DNA from: Curvularia sp. ZM96
Lineage: Eukaryota; Ascomycota; Dothideomycetes; Pleosporales; Pleosporaceae
Direction: 5' to 3'
DNA: 64,000 bases
Assembly (NCBI GenBank): GCA_022457065.1
Contig: JAJGBQ010000003.1
Location: 2,852,001-2,916,000 of the forward strand
The position numbers and the translations under genes were made by a program. How positions within the stretch are numbered: the first letter of the stretch is position 1; each line of letters begins with the position of its first letter. Below the pieces are notes generated by a model. That model was given only the letters and a program-made list of their open reading frames with translations. It ran no database searches and was not told the DNA's origin. Positions 33,470-44,944 of the stretch are shown in pieces.

Positions 33470-34684
33470 ATGGCACTAGACGACTCCCTTCAGCAACCGA
33501 TCAATTTTACTGGTCATCGACACCTGATTTCCCGTCTTCTGCTCGCAACCCTCACCGGCCGACCCGTTCGCATATCGCAAATCCGCTCTTCGTCGACAAA
33601 TCCCGGCCTAACTCGCCATGAAACCAACTTCATCCGACTCCTCGACGCAGTGACAAATGGATCGCAGATACAATTTAGTATGACGGGTACGACGCTCGTT
33701 TACCGCCCTGGACTTATCACTGGCTCTGCCGAAGGCCTAGGCGCAAGCGGAGGCGTAATTCGACACGAGATACCAGCAGAATGCAGAAAGCGAGGTGTGA
33801 GCTGGTGGTTAATACCTCTTTGCATACTTTCGCCTTTCAGTAAGGGCAACATGAATGTCATCTTCCATGGCGAAGGCTGTGTCACCTCTTCTACAATTGC
33901 TGGCGACGTTTCCGCCGACACGGTTCGCACGGCTATTCTCCCACTGTATAAAAACTTTGCCATCGAGCGGAACATCGAGCTGCGCATCCTTAAGCGCTCG
34001 TGCGCCCCCGCGGGAGGCAAAAGCGCAGGCGGCGAAGTCCAACTTGTTTTCAATCACCAAGTCCGCTTACCCAAGACACTGCACCTGTTGAATCCAGGAC
34101 GAGTGAAGAAGATACGCGGTGTAGCGTATTGTGTCGAAGTACCTAAGAGCAACAACGAGCGCATGACTTTCACAGCCAGAGGTATCCTAAATAAGTTTGT
34201 ACCGGATACGTACATCTTCTCCGACGCAAGCCCTGCGCCCCTGATACCCACAAACGCAAAGGGTCATGCGTCAGGGAAAGTCAAGGGAGCCGTCGGATTC
34301 GGAATCAGTCTCGTGGCAGAGAGCAGCACAGGCTGTATATACTCGGCCGACGTGTGCTCCCCGCCCGATGGAGGCGTCCCTGCAGACGAAATCGGCAAGC
34401 AATGTGCGTACCAGCTTCTCGAGAAGATTTCACAAGGCGGCTGTATAGAGAACGTAGCGGCACCCACAGTGCTCATGCTCATGGCCATGGGCAGCGAGGA
34501 CGTTGGAAGAGTAGCGCTCGGCAAGGAGGTGCTTGCGAGCGAGGAAATCATACAGCTGGCAAGAGACGCAAAAGAGTTTGGAGGCAGTGCATGGGGCTTC
34601 AGAGAAGCAGGTGGCGACAAGGAAGAAATCGTCGTCAGTGTAGTAGGCAAAGGCGTAGGCAATGTCGGAAGAAAAGTGGCTTAG
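33470..34684 (+). CDS. RCL1: Rcl1, RNA 3'-terminal phosphate cyclase-like protein
   Basis: A 404-residue intronless Rcl1 homologue. Rcl1 joins Bms1 in the SSU processome and is needed for early pre-rRNA cleavage (site A2 in yeast). The RTC fold is recognised from FTGHRHLISRLLLATLTGRPVRI, PGLTRHETNFIRLLDAV, YRPGLITGS and, in the second half, GVAYCVEVP with RGILNKFVPDTYIFSD. Rcl1 proteins lack the cyclase activity of RtcA, and the catalytic histidine region of RtcA is not obvious here, which fits Rcl1. Length is slightly above yeast (367), with small internal insertions. It is divergent from the Rtc4 gene and convergent with kexin. Confidence 0.94.
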   Translation: MALDDSLQQPINFTGHRHLISRLLLATLTGRPVRISQIRSSSTNPGLTRHETNFIRLLDAVTNGSQIQFSMTGTTLVYRPGLITGSAEGLGASGGVIRHEIPAECRKRGVSWWLIPLCILSPFSKGNMNVIFHGEGCVTSSTIAGDVSADTVRTAILPLYKNFAIERNIELRILKRSCAPAGGKSAGGEVQLVFNHQVRLPKTLHLLNPGRVKKIRGVAYCVEVPKSNNERMTFTARGILNKFVPDTYIFSDASPAPLIPTNAKGHASGKVKGAVGFGISLVAESSTGCIYSADVCSPPDGGVPADEIGKQCAYQLLEKISQGGCIENVAAPTVLMLMAMGSEDVGRVALGKEVLASEEIIQLARDAKEFGGSAWGFREAGGDKEEIVVSVVGKGVGNVGRKVA

Positions 34685-34987
34685 AAGAACTTGTTGGATT
34701 TGGGCACCGAAAAAAAGTTCTCCGTCTGCAAATAATGATACCCCTCCTTTTGTTCTCATGACATGACATCTCTCTCTTTCTCTCTGAAAGCAGCCAATTC
34801 CGTTTTAGAGGTCATCATGAATATGCTCGTTTCGAGGGCCTTCCCATGTTACAGGCAACAAAGAAAGAAACAAACGCCATCCAATATGATCGCTTTCGCC
34901 AAAAAAAAAACACCTCCCGTCTACCAAGCATAGGGTACATAAATCCAAGCTAAAGGCAAGGCGAAAGAGTTTTGCTACTACTTCTAC
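34685..34987. other. Short convergent intergenic region
   Basis: Contains a CT-rich tract near 34770-34790 and an A10 run near 34900. No gene is seen. Confidence 0.5.
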
Positions 34988-37483
34988 TTACTTCCTGCCA
35001 GCCGAGCTAGTACCGCTACCACTTCCTTCCTCCTCACTGCCATCCTCCTCCGCATACTTTTCGTTGAATCGTTCCTGATCCCTATATGGGCCCTCATCTC
35101 CATCCTCATCACTCAGCAAGTCCTCGTCCGACTCGCCTGCAAAAGCATCGTACAGTTCTCCACCCCTCTTGGCGCGCTTCTTCCTACCGGCAGCAGCTCC
35201 GGAAAGCAAACCCGCGTCATCCCTGTCCTCGTCACCATCCAGAACCTCGAACTCGTATGCGTCGCGCGAGTCCTTCATGCGCTTGCGTCTTGCGATGAAC
35301 AGATAGGTGCAAAGACCAGCGATGAAAACGAGGATAAGGCCGAGAGCACCGTAGATCCAAATTTGCGTGTGCTTGGATACACCGAAAGAGGGGAAGGGAC
35401 TGGGAAGGAAGTTCTCGGCGGGAGCTGCGGATGCGGTTGCATCAGGTGCTGCGGTGGCAGAAGTCTGTGCCGCTGTTGGCGTTGGCTTCTGATTAACAGG
35501 GCGATCGGGATGGTCGGCAGGAATAGACGTTGGATCAGGTAGAGTGCTGGTAGGAACAGCCACGCTGGTAGTGTGTGCAGGGTGGTCGTCGATCTTGTCG
35601 TGGTTATCGTCTTCGTGCTCGTCGGGTAGCGGGTGTGGCTTGGCTTTGGACGCATCAATGGCTTCGCCCCAGAGACGCAGCTTCCAGTCCGTGAAATTAC
35701 CAGTCTTGCCGTTGCCTGCTTTAACATCTTTGATGATAACGGTCCACTGGCCAACAGCCTTTTCACCCCAGTGAGCGACCGACATGAAGGTCCAGTCGAT
35801 GTAGCCATAAGGCGCATCATCAGAGCGGCGTGCAGTCGAGAGATGGGAAACCATGCCACTGGGAGATCGCAACTCGACACTAAGATCTCCGCGACGCTGG
35901 TGCTCTACATTCATGGTCAGGGTAATATGCTCAACACGCTCAAAATTTGCCTTTTTGAGCATGTCTTCCGTAACTTCGAAAGTGCTAGCGAGGCCCTGAT
36001 CACCTTCGGGGATCGCCTTTCGGACATGCATCCAGGGTGAGTAGAACCATGCCTGTGGCTTCACCAGCTCCCAGGTCTTAGCCTTTTCAACAATTGCGTA
36101 AGCATCAAGCTTTCCGTAACCGAACTGGTGGCTGTACATGCGGCCAATAGATGTCTTCGTCCAGTCGCTGGGGGTATCGAGAGGTTGAGCGGTCATGACT
36201 GTCAGCCACTGTACATCGCGCCATGTCAGTTCAGGACGAGCCTGAAGGACCAGAGCGTATACTCCAACGCCAATAGGACCGGCAGCAGATGTGCCTCCGT
36301 GCGAGCTCGTGCACTTATTCAAGCCTACGTCGGTGGTGTGGATGGCGTCACCACCACCGCTGCTGTAAGTTACGACAAGTTGAGCGGAACATGCCTCAGA
36401 ATAGTACGGGTGCTCGTTGTTCTGATCGATGGCGCCGACGGTGATACTGTAGATGCTGTTTGTGTAGCCGTCAAAATTGCAGTTGTCGCCGCTAGCAGCG
36501 CCGTTGCCTGCTGCGAAGACATAGATGTTGCCCTTGCCGCCACGGCCTTTCTGGACCGCGTTGACCATGGCTTTCTTGATAAGGATGCCTGGTGCCTGCA
36601 TGGTCTTGCCATCGTCAGGCGGTCCCCACGAGCACGAATAGATGTCATTCTTCTGCATCTCGTAATTGATAGCGAGTGCCTCATCCATATCCGAAATGTC
36701 GCCCGAAAGGATGCGCACGCCAGAGACCTTGGCATCGTAGGCAAGCCCAACTCCACAAGCATCATTCCTTCCTGCGGCAATCTCTCCAGCACACCTTGTT
36801 CCGTGCCGGTCATCGGAAAGTTTTGGGGTCGGTAAATCTTCATGATCGTTGTAGTCGTGAGAGCCTTCGGCGAAAAAGTTGTCTTTCAAATCGTTGCTAG
36901 TGTAGTCCAGACCGTCATCAACAACGCACGCAGTGACACCTTTGCCAGTGATGCCCTGCATCCACACGCCCGTGACGTTGATGTCGTTGCCCCGTGCCTT
37001 GACGTTGAAGATGTGCCACTGTTCCTCGAAAATGGGGTCTTTGATTTCCAGCTTGCTAGCGATCTCGCGCTGGGCCTTGATGGCATCGGTGACTGGGGGC
37101 CCAGCCCGGTCTGTCCTTGGGGGTATGATACTGCGCTTCCAGTGCCGGGGTTTCAGCTTCTGCTTTTGGGTGAAGTGGATGCTGTCGAGGGGGTGGTACT
37201 CGGGCCCCACTTCACGTTTCCGCCGCCGCCTCTTCAGCTCCTGTTGTGCATCGCTTACAATGTCGTTTTCGTGTTTCGGGGCCTTGAAGACGTGGTGGTG
37301 GTCGAGCGAGTCGAAGGGGCCCTCGTAGGTCAAGCCAAGATGAGCAGCGAGTTCTGAGGGCGAGGCGGAGGGCGCAAGATGAATGGCATAGTAGTCGTGG
37401 CTTGTGTAGTTGCGGGGCGGCAGGTGGTTTCCTGCTGCGGCGAGAGTCGCCACCGACAGGAGGCTCCAAACGTAGACGCGCAT
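34988..37483 (-). CDS. KEX2: Kexin, Golgi dibasic-site proprotein convertase
   Basis: An 831-residue intronless S8 serine protease. It has a signal peptide (MRVYVWSLLSVATLAAAG) and a propeptide rich in dibasic sites (ELKRRRRKREVG, HWKRS) that it can autoprocess. The subtilisin domain carries Asp189 in VVDDGLDY, His227 in DDRHGTRCAGEIA, oxyanion Asn327 in FAAGNGAAS and Ser399 in HGGTSAAGP. A P/Homo B domain follows (about residues 480-620; VEHITLTMNVEHQRRGDLSV and WTVIIKDVKAGNGKTGNF), then a Ser/Thr/Pro-rich stem, one membrane segment (IWIYGALGLILVFIAGLCTY) and an acidic cytosolic tail that would hold the protein in the late Golgi. It cleaves after Lys-Arg or Arg-Arg in secreted precursors. 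All catalytic residues are present. Confidence 0.96.
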   Translation of the reverse strand: MRVYVWSLLSVATLAAAGNHLPPRNYTSHDYYAIHLAPSASPSELAAHLGLTYEGPFDSLDHHHVFKAPKHENDIVSDAQQELKRRRRKREVGPEYHPLDSIHFTQKQKLKPRHWKRSIIPPRTDRAGPPVTDAIKAQREIASKLEIKDPIFEEQWHIFNVKARGNDINVTGVWMQGITGKGVTACVVDDGLDYTSNDLKDNFFAEGSHDYNDHEDLPTPKLSDDRHGTRCAGEIAAGRNDACGVGLAYDAKVSGVRILSGDISDMDEALAINYEMQKNDIYSCSWGPPDDGKTMQAPGILIKKAMVNAVQKGRGGKGNIYVFAAGNGAASGDNCNFDGYTNSIYSITVGAIDQNNEHPYYSEACSAQLVVTYSSGGGDAIHTTDVGLNKCTSSHGGTSAAGPIGVGVYALVLQARPELTWRDVQWLTVMTAQPLDTPSDWTKTSIGRMYSHQFGYGKLDAYAIVEKAKTWELVKPQAWFYSPWMHVRKAIPEGDQGLASTFEVTEDMLKKANFERVEHITLTMNVEHQRRGDLSVELRSPSGMVSHLSTARRSDDAPYGYIDWTFMSVAHWGEKAVGQWTVIIKDVKAGNGKTGNFTDWKLRLWGEAIDASKAKPHPLPDEHEDDNHDKIDDHPAHTTSVAVPTSTLPDPTSIPADHPDRPVNQKPTPTAAQTSATAAPDATASAAPAENFLPSPFPSFGVSKHTQIWIYGALGLILVFIAGLCTYLFIARRKRMKDSRDAYEFEVLDGDEDRDDAGLLSGAAAGRKKRAKRGGELYDAFAGESDEDLLSDEDGDEGPYRDQERFNEKYAEEDGSEEEGSGSGTSSAGRK

Positions 37484-38479
37484 GGCGAGGACGCCAAAAG
37501 AAAGGGATACGCTATGTGCAGCCGGCTGCGATCATGTAGTTGCTGGAGCACGCTGCACAGGCTGGCGAGCTGTAGGCGATTAGATGTGTGCGGGGCGCCG
37601 GGGGCCGCTTTGAAGGTTTGGGGGTTGAGGATACGGTGGTCGTCCGGCGAGCGTAGGGATGGATGAATGAGTGGTCTATTATAGAAGCCAGATTGCGCAG
37701 ACAGATTGGGCGAGGTCGGATGGGGCTAGGCGGGCCTTTGTGTCGGCGCCGAACGCGATGCAGCCCGGGGAGTAACACGGAAGGAAGCAGTAAGCAATTG
37801 GATGGGGGCGATATTGCCTGGCCGGGTGGTGAGGTGCTGGAGTGCTGCAGCGTCGGAACGTGGTTGAGACCCTCAGTGCAGGGGGACAGGGCCGTCGAGG
37901 CCTCCAATCGCGGCGCTATGCCTGTTTGGGCGGACACCCGCTCCCGCGCTACCTAGCCCTGCCAGTGCCTGCCGTCCTGCCGTCGATGGGCGGGCGTGTG
38001 GAGGCAGGCGCAGGCGCAGGCGCAGGCAAGGCGGGCAGCCAGGCGCAGGCGGGCAGGCGGGCCAGGGCATGGCAGATGGTGCGCCTCCAGCCATCTCTTT
38101 CGCAACCTCCCGCCACCCCATTCTACGATGCGCTGGCCATGGATATCACCCTCTTCCCTGCTCCCATACCGCTCTTCCTCTTCCTTTGTATATAGCATCA
38201 TCCTGTAGTCTGCCAGCCCCTCCGTCATTGCGCTTCCCGTGTACCACAGTTGTTTGCGCTGCCCGTCCCTCGGCGCCTCCGCCGCACTGCTCCATTTAAT
38301 GCCACTACATAGGTAGCTATCACAAATGACACCACTTGACACGCCTCTCTAAACGTCCATGTGACAGTGTTAGTTGAGAACAGAGCTGCCTCTGGCCTGC
38401 ACTTTGTCACATTTTGCAACCAGCGGTGATAGGGCCCCCACTCGCTACACCACCGGCCAACTCATGAGCTCGTCGCAAC
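37484..38479. other. Divergent intergenic region, GC-rich, between KEX2 and PhoD gene
   Basis: About 1 kb, GC-rich in the middle, with a (CAGGCG)n tract. Many overlapping frames exist on both strands, but they are low complexity and not protein-like. No RNA gene was found. Confidence 0.45.
38005..38027. repeat. (CAGGCG)n microsatellite
   Basis: Three complete and one partial CAGGCG units in the KEX2/PhoD divergent spacer. Confidence 0.7.
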
Positions 38480-41400
38480 ATGGAAGACAACCGGAACAGC
38501 GGCTCGTACACAGACCGAGCTGTCAATATCACTATCCACAAGGCTCCCGATAGCTCGGCTCCCAGGCGCGCATCCTACACCCGCCCAGCCGATGCCCAAC
38601 CAGCGGGCTCGTCTCCACCCGAGGCCGCCATGTCAAGTACCATACCCAGCAACACTGCGCGACCTGTCGCTGCCACCTCCTCGGGCAGTGCCACTCAAAG
38701 ACGCCGCAACAGCAAAATCATTTTCCCTCCAACCACAGGCGCAATGGGCGAGTCTATGCCGGCTGCGCCAGACGTACCGCGTGCACCGCCCTCTTCCTAC
38801 AGAGACCCTTACTCAAGAGGTGTCAGGGTCCCGGCACGCACAAGCTCTGGACGGGCACGCGACCCAGCTATCCAATTGAATCCGAGCAGACAGCAGGCCA
38901 CCATCCAGACTGCCGCAGACAGGCTCAACAACCTACGATCACCACCATATGCGCCAGTCGAGCCTTTAGCAGGAACCGTAGGGCGGCGGGCCTCGCAGCG
39001 CGGGCCCTCTGTGCCCGACCGCTCACCACTCCAGAAGCTAGAAGGAAAGCTAGATGACATCAGCAAAGAAGAGAGGAGAGCGAGAATATTAGAAGCTGAG
39101 CTGGCGGCGCAAGAGAAGGCCGAGGCCGAGGCACGGGAAAGGCGGGCGCGAGAAGCTGCTCAGAAGCAACAGCGAGTTGTGTCTCATCCTATTCCAGCAA
39201 CAGAAAACACCTCCAATACACCCAGCCGAGCAAGCAGTAGTAAGCGCCATGTTTCAATGCCGACAGAGAAAAAGCAGCCATCTCCACAGATCACCCAGTG
39301 GGAGCCTGATGATGGCTACATTCACGACCTCAACGAGCCTTGGGATCCTACCCCGCCGGAAGGTGGAGCAGTGCAACCTGCGCAACAGGTAACCGGACAG
39401 AAGGGGCAAGCTGTGGCACGAAGCACTAGTTTAAAAGGCAAGGAGCCGGTTAGGAGCTCACCGCGAGGTGGCACCTTCAGCGACCGGAGCTCACTCCCTT
39501 CGCAGAGAGACCATAGGCCTGCAACTGATGCTGCAGGACTTGGTCTGGTAGGTGTAGACGATACACCAGCGGGAGCTGAAGTCACTCGCGCAGAGAGCAA
39601 GAGGGTACAAGGGCGAAGAGATAGTCGAGGCATCACGGCAGCGCAGATGGATATGCTGCAAGAGTCAATTGACCACAAGGGGGCAGCCCGCGTCGTCGAC
39701 ATCCCACCGACCAAGCCTCGCATGCCACCCGTGCCGAAGACTACGCCCGTCATGCCACCAGTACCTCAAACCAACCGCAAGAGTGTCGTCTTTTCCGAGT
39801 CCGAATCGGAATTGGATTCACACGATCCTGAGAAAAAGGCTCGCCATCGCTACAGCCGCCACAGTGACCCAGAAAGGACATACACGCCTAGACCTACACT
39901 TGATGAGTGGAAAAATGCCCAAGTCGGCACGCTTGCCGCTGACGATCTTGACCTCAACGCTCCGGTCACAGCTAACAGTGGCAATAAAGCATGGTGGGAG
40001 GAAACCAAATTCTCTCGACGCAGACGTTCAAGCAGTTACGCAGAGCCCAAGTACGACGGGTATGCCGACGACACTCACGTGCCGACTAGTTTCAACCCAC
40101 CACTGTATCTCAAGTGTGGACCGCTTCTGCGCTACACGGGTCTTCGCAAAGACCGCAGCAAGCCAGGGCAAGAGCGAGAGATGTGGCGAGGTAGCGTCAT
40201 GATCGTAACTGTTGATGCTACTTCTTCCTACTCTAAGCCGCCGACATTACGGTTGTTCAAACAGCCAATGGACATCCTACCTCCACCACCAGCAGAAGTT
40301 GACCAGGACCAGCTTGACCCGTCATACGTCGATCCCATCGAAGGTCAGATCAAAGTGTCGCGAACCGGCAAAACGCTCTATGTCAAGCCGGTCGATGAGA
40401 TTGCGGAGGATGTGGACCTATCGCGTGTCGAAGACGATAGCGGCCTGTTCTCTCAGACTCGAAGCCCTGCAAACGGATCGGTTGCTAAGTCCACCCGCAT
40501 CCACAAAAGAGATGGTGAGAAACTGGGCAAAGTGCGCGACTTCCCCGGTGTCCGTCTTCACGCTGAGCGGGGCGTGACTTTCTGGCGCTTCAACATTGAA
40601 ATCGAACTCGGAGCCAGCCAGACCCGTATCGCCTACAAGATCAACCAGGGTCCGGCTATTGGATTCTGGGTCCCTGCCAAAGGAGAATCTATGAACATCA
40701 TGTTCCATAGCTGCAACGGGTTTTCTGCTAGTGTCGACACGGATGAGTTTTGCGGTCCAGATCCCCTGTGGCGCGACGTTCTCAACACCCACCAGACCCG
40801 TCCATTTCATGTGATGATTGGTGGTGGAGATCAAATCTACAACGATGCCGCCATGAGGCAGACAACTCTATTCAGGCAATGGACTGAGAACAGAAATCCC
40901 TTGCACAAGCATCACCAGCCATTCTCCGAGGAGATGCAGAACGAGCTTGAGCAATTTTACCTGGACCGGTACTCGATGTGGTTCTCGCAGGGTCTGTTCG
41001 GCATGGCCAACTCACAGATTCCCATGATCAATATTTGGGATGATCATGACATTATCGACGTAAGTGTGAACTCGCAATACTATCCAACCGTATGCTAAAA
41101 TATTTAGGGCTATGGTTCATATCCTCATCACTTCATGCAAACGCCCGTGTTCACGGGAGTTGGCGCTGTTGCCTTCAAGTACTACATGCTCTTCCAACAC
41201 CAATCCGTAGCCGCAGAAACGGAAAAGACGGAGCCCTCGTGGGTACTCGGTAAGAGCCCTGGTCCTTATATCAAAGAGCGTTCCAGGAGTGTTTTCATGC
41301 GGCTCGGTCGACCAGTGGCTTTCCTGGGACTTGACTGTCGTACAGAACGGCAGCGGGACGAAATCCTCACCGAAGACTCTTATGACATTATCTTTGACCG

Positions 41401-43750
41401 TCTCGAGGATGAAATTGTCAAGGGCGAGACTAAGCATTTGATCGTGCTTCTTGGTGTACCCATCGCCTACCCCCGGCTGAACTTTCTCGAAAATATCCTA
41501 ACAAGTAGGCTTATGGATCCCATCAAGGCTCTTGGCCGCGCCGGTATGCTGGGCAATTTCGTGAACAAGTTTGATGGAGGCGTGGAAATTCTCGATGACT
41601 TGGACGACCATTGGACAGCAAAACACCACAAGGAAGAGCGCAACTGGCTCATTCATGAGCTACAACATATTGCCTCTACAAAATCTGTGCGTGTCACCAT
41701 TCTTGGTGGTGATGTCCATTTGGCAGCGATCGGTCAATTCTACAGCAACAAAAAGCTGAATATACCAAAAGACAAGGACCACAGGTATATGCCGAACGTC
41801 ATCTCCTCGGCCATAGTCAACACACCACCTCCTGATATGATGGCGGATATCATCAACAAACGCAACAAAGTACATCATCTAGACTCGGAAACGGATGAAG
41901 ACATGATTGCGCTGTTTGATTACGGTGTAGACGGAAAAAAGAGAAACAACAATCATCTACTCCCTCACCGGAACTGGTGCAGCATCCGACAGTACAAGCC
42001 AGGGTCCACGCCATCAGGAACACCATCACCCCCCGCAACCCCGGATGGTCCTGGCATGGTAAGATCGTTCTCTGACTTTGCGCCAGGTCAGCTGGTGAGA
42101 AGGTTGAGTGGGCAGCAGACAAGGCCTTCAGCACGACGTCCCGGTCCTCCCGTGTCTTATCGCAACAATCCTGCCTATGCTGCTGCCGATGACGAGCAGG
42201 TGGGCCACTATCATCAGCCCCAATCATCGTTTTCGCCCGACCGTTCGGACACAGAAAGACCTGCCCGTCCACGCCGCAACTCCTTGTCTTCCCTATTCCG
42301 TCGTCGTCCTTCAATGGATGCCGACCGCCCGGGCACCTCAGAAAGTGCAACGCCTCGAGGTCGCCGGAGCCAGTCGCAAGACCGACCGTCCAACTTTCAC
42401 CGCCGTCCAAGTGTGCTAAGTAAGAAGAGTATGAAGAAGCAAGAGTACATCAACCTCGAAGGAGGTCTCGATATTTGCCTCAATGTTGAAGTTTCACAGC
42501 ATGATCCGGCAGGCATCACCACACCATATCGACTGGTTGTGCCAGCACTAGATTATGTCGAACCTGAACCTGGTGCTGAGGAAAAGGAGCCCCGTAAACC
42601 TCGAGGTTTCTTCCGCGCATTCGGTGGAAGACGCAAAGCTACAATTGGCGATGATGGAAACTCTATCTCAGGCAGCGAAAGCGGGAGCGAGCTCGGCGAG
42701 ATATCCAGTGAAGGTGAAGAGGACCGCGCACAACAGCAGTATAAGGTTGGACCCAGGGTAATAATGCCGAACCGACGTGAGTCGACCTCTGCTCCTGTCA
42801 CACCTTCAATCCCAACTCCTGCCATGGCTTCAGCCTCTGCTCCAGCCCCAGCTCCGGCCCCAGCTTCTGGCCCCCGTGATAATCGCCTCAGCTCTGGATT
42901 TCATGCCAACACGGCCAGGACAGCAGGCCCAACACAATCTGATGGGGCTGTTCATAATCCCGCGCCTCAAAATCAAGGGCGGCGAAGTCTAGACTTTGGC
43001 CCGAATGCCGGTGCCAGAGCCTCTGCTTGGGATAGCGTCACTGCGAAAAGGCACGCCAGTGCACCCCAACATCCTCAAGGGGTGCAAACTGCGACTCAAG
43101 CAACAGTGGTTCCATCTCGTTCCGCTTCCACCCGCAGACAGCCTTCGTATAGTAACTCCTCCCACAAGTCGCAGCTACCGGCTGCACACCCAGATGAGGG
43201 CATTAAGGTACAAAGGAGACCAGTGCCTGGTACTGGAGGTCAGAGCCCATACAGCCTTGCATCGACACCATCACAAAGGCGGGCTAAGCGTGAATCATAC
43301 CCGCCGCACCCGGCAATTGTTGGCGCGGGTCCAGGCTCGCCATATACACGCGATGGACAGGGTCTCCAGCCTAGGCAAGAGGTTGCAGGTGGTGACTACT
43401 TCAGCAGCGGTGGTCGCGACGGACAAAGCCATCCTGCAATGGCACCCAGACAGGTGGTAGATCCAGAGTACACAGAAAAACCAGTCCAACGCGCAGACTA
43501 CGCTGCACAACCACAACGAGGCGGCTACGACAGAACTGCCGCATATCCTGCATATCCCCAGCGCAACGGCAGCGTCAGCACGGCAAATAGATACCTTGGT
43601 GGCAACGATGGCCCATCTGACGACGACGACAGCTTCGACAGTGCTGATGAGGAAGATGCGGGCTTTGGTCAGCAGCATGGAGAACAGATGAGTCAGGATA
43701 GCTTCGTGGTGCCGAAGCGTAAGAAGAAGTGGCAGATTTGGAAATCATGA
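38480..43750 (+). CDS. Large PhoD-like metallophosphatase-domain protein
   Basis: A 1740-residue protein; one intron (41060-41107) joins IWDDHDIID to GYGSYPHHFMQTPV. The first 500 residues are disordered, Ser/Pro/Arg-rich with a coiled coil (LEAELAAQEKAEAEARERR). A beta-rich region (about 530-740) precedes the PhoD-like phosphatase core (about 745-1170), with probable metal ligands in GGGDQIYND (Asp784), DDHD (854-857) and GGDVHLAAIG (Asp1062, His1064). The last 550 residues are again disordered (APAPAPAPA, many SRR sites), ending in acidic DDDDSFDSADEEDAG and a basic tail. No signal peptide is seen, so unlike bacterial PhoD it is probably cytosolic or membrane-peripheral. The substrate is unknown. 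Filamentous fungi carry such long PhoD-like proteins, so the length is unusual only against classical PhoD. Confidence 0.88.
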
Positions 43751-44281
43751 AGCAGCACAAGGTGTTGTGACGAAGGTGTTTAATGCAATCTAAGCCCGCT
43801 CTTAGTTGAGTCCGGACTTGGATTGGTGATTACGATGTTACGATTGGAGGTATACCACTGTTTTCTGGGCTGGGAAAAATGTCGAGGTACATGATGATGT
43901 TTGACAGTGCGGCGCATTTTGTGTAGCCTGTGTATTTTTCAGCGTTTTTTACGTTCTAGATATCCTTTGATTTCCTCACGCTCTCCTCCCTAATCAAATA
44001 TACATGATACTCTTTTCTTGCAATTGTGCGAATGTAGCGGTGTTTGGTTTTTGTCCGTGAGTTTCTACGGCCAGGTGAGAGCTCGTTCTGTAGAATCCAC
44101 ACAAAAATAAGAACAATAATCAAATATCATGTGTTAATAGCTATACTTGCGGTATCTCTAAACTTCCTCAGAGTAAGCAAAAAGCTGATCATGACACTTC
44201 TCTCTGTCAAGAAAAAGGGCAAAAAAAGAAGGAATAGTCCTGGTGGGGCTAGAAGAGCTGTTAGTAAAGGAAATCGAACAA

Positions 44282-44395
44282 AGTCCTGTGTGGGAAAAAC
44301 CTACTTCGAACCCACGGCATCCGCATAACCCAGATGAGGTCATAAGAGTCTGACGAATCTTATAAGAACGGCGCGCTACCACTGCGCCACAGGAC
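44282..44395 (-). pseudogene. tRNA-Ile(TAT)-like gene with disrupted T-loop
   Basis: On the minus strand the acceptor stem GTCCTGT pairs perfectly with ACAGGAC. The D-arm GGCGCAGTGGTAGCGC is canonical, and the anticodon loop reads CT-TAT-A, giving anticodon TAT (isoleucine), a tRNA that usually carries an intron. An intron of about 30-35 bases with its own TAAGA/TCTTA hairpin seems present. The T stem GTGGG/CCCAC is intact, but the loop between is 16 bases instead of 7; the extra bases include TTTTT at 44298-44302 (A run on plus), a Pol III stop signal inside the gene. The discriminator is T rather than the A expected for Ile, and the anticodon stem has a mismatch. Most likely a decayed tRNA gene; a functional tRNA with an odd T-loop is less likely. 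Confidence 0.55.
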
Positions 44396-44724
44396 TTGAT
44401 GTCCTTGGACTGAATTTTAGCGATTTTTCAAATTGGAACTATTATCAAGGCAGTTATCGAAGATCGGGCGATCGAGCGTAATCCATACCGAATCTCACGT
44501 CACACAGGCACCACATTGGATCGCGAGCGGGGTAACGCGACCCATCGGTAAGTGATGACACCAAAATCGGCGCTAACCGCCGGGGTGGCTGGTGTGAGGG
44601 GTTGACGAACCACCGTCCACTTGGTTCCACGTACGACGTGTACTACAGTGCCCCTACGCATTTGTTACTTGTCATTCTCGCTCTTTACGACACATAATCA
44701 CATCTCAAAGTATCCGATTCTACG

Positions 44725-44913
44725 GTAAGTTGCCCTTTCAATATCTCCCTGTTGAAGGGGAGGACCTCTCCAAGTGGCGGTCTGCGACCTTGCATGTTGC
44801 TCGTTCAGGAAGGATCGTGGACCTTACGGTGGACTTGGCTACGAGTGCACGACAACCCCAAAGCTATCAACAATCACTATCATCTCATGAAGCCCTAAAC
44901 TAACATTCTGCAG
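44725..44913 (+). other. Probable 5' UTR intron of DPP5
   Basis: GTAAGT at 44725 and a CTAAC branch followed by TTCTGCAG ending at 44913 frame a 189-base intron, 31 bases before the ATG at 44945. The signals are strong, but there is no reading-frame test outside coding sequence. Confidence 0.5.
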
Positions 44914-44944
44914 AAGCGCCTGGTTTTCGCAGGCCACTACTATC

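Larger units (their letters stand above)
43751..44944. other. Intergenic with tRNA-like gene and DPP5 leader
   Basis: This holds the 3' flank of the PhoD gene, the tRNA-Ile(TAT)-like element at 44282-44395 on the minus strand, and the DPP5 promoter with a probable 5' UTR intron. No other gene is seen. Confidence 0.5.

Noticed and set aside
36128..37357. Long plus-strand frames opposite kexin
   Set aside because: They mirror the kexin coding strand, and kexin has all catalytic motifs in a single clear frame.
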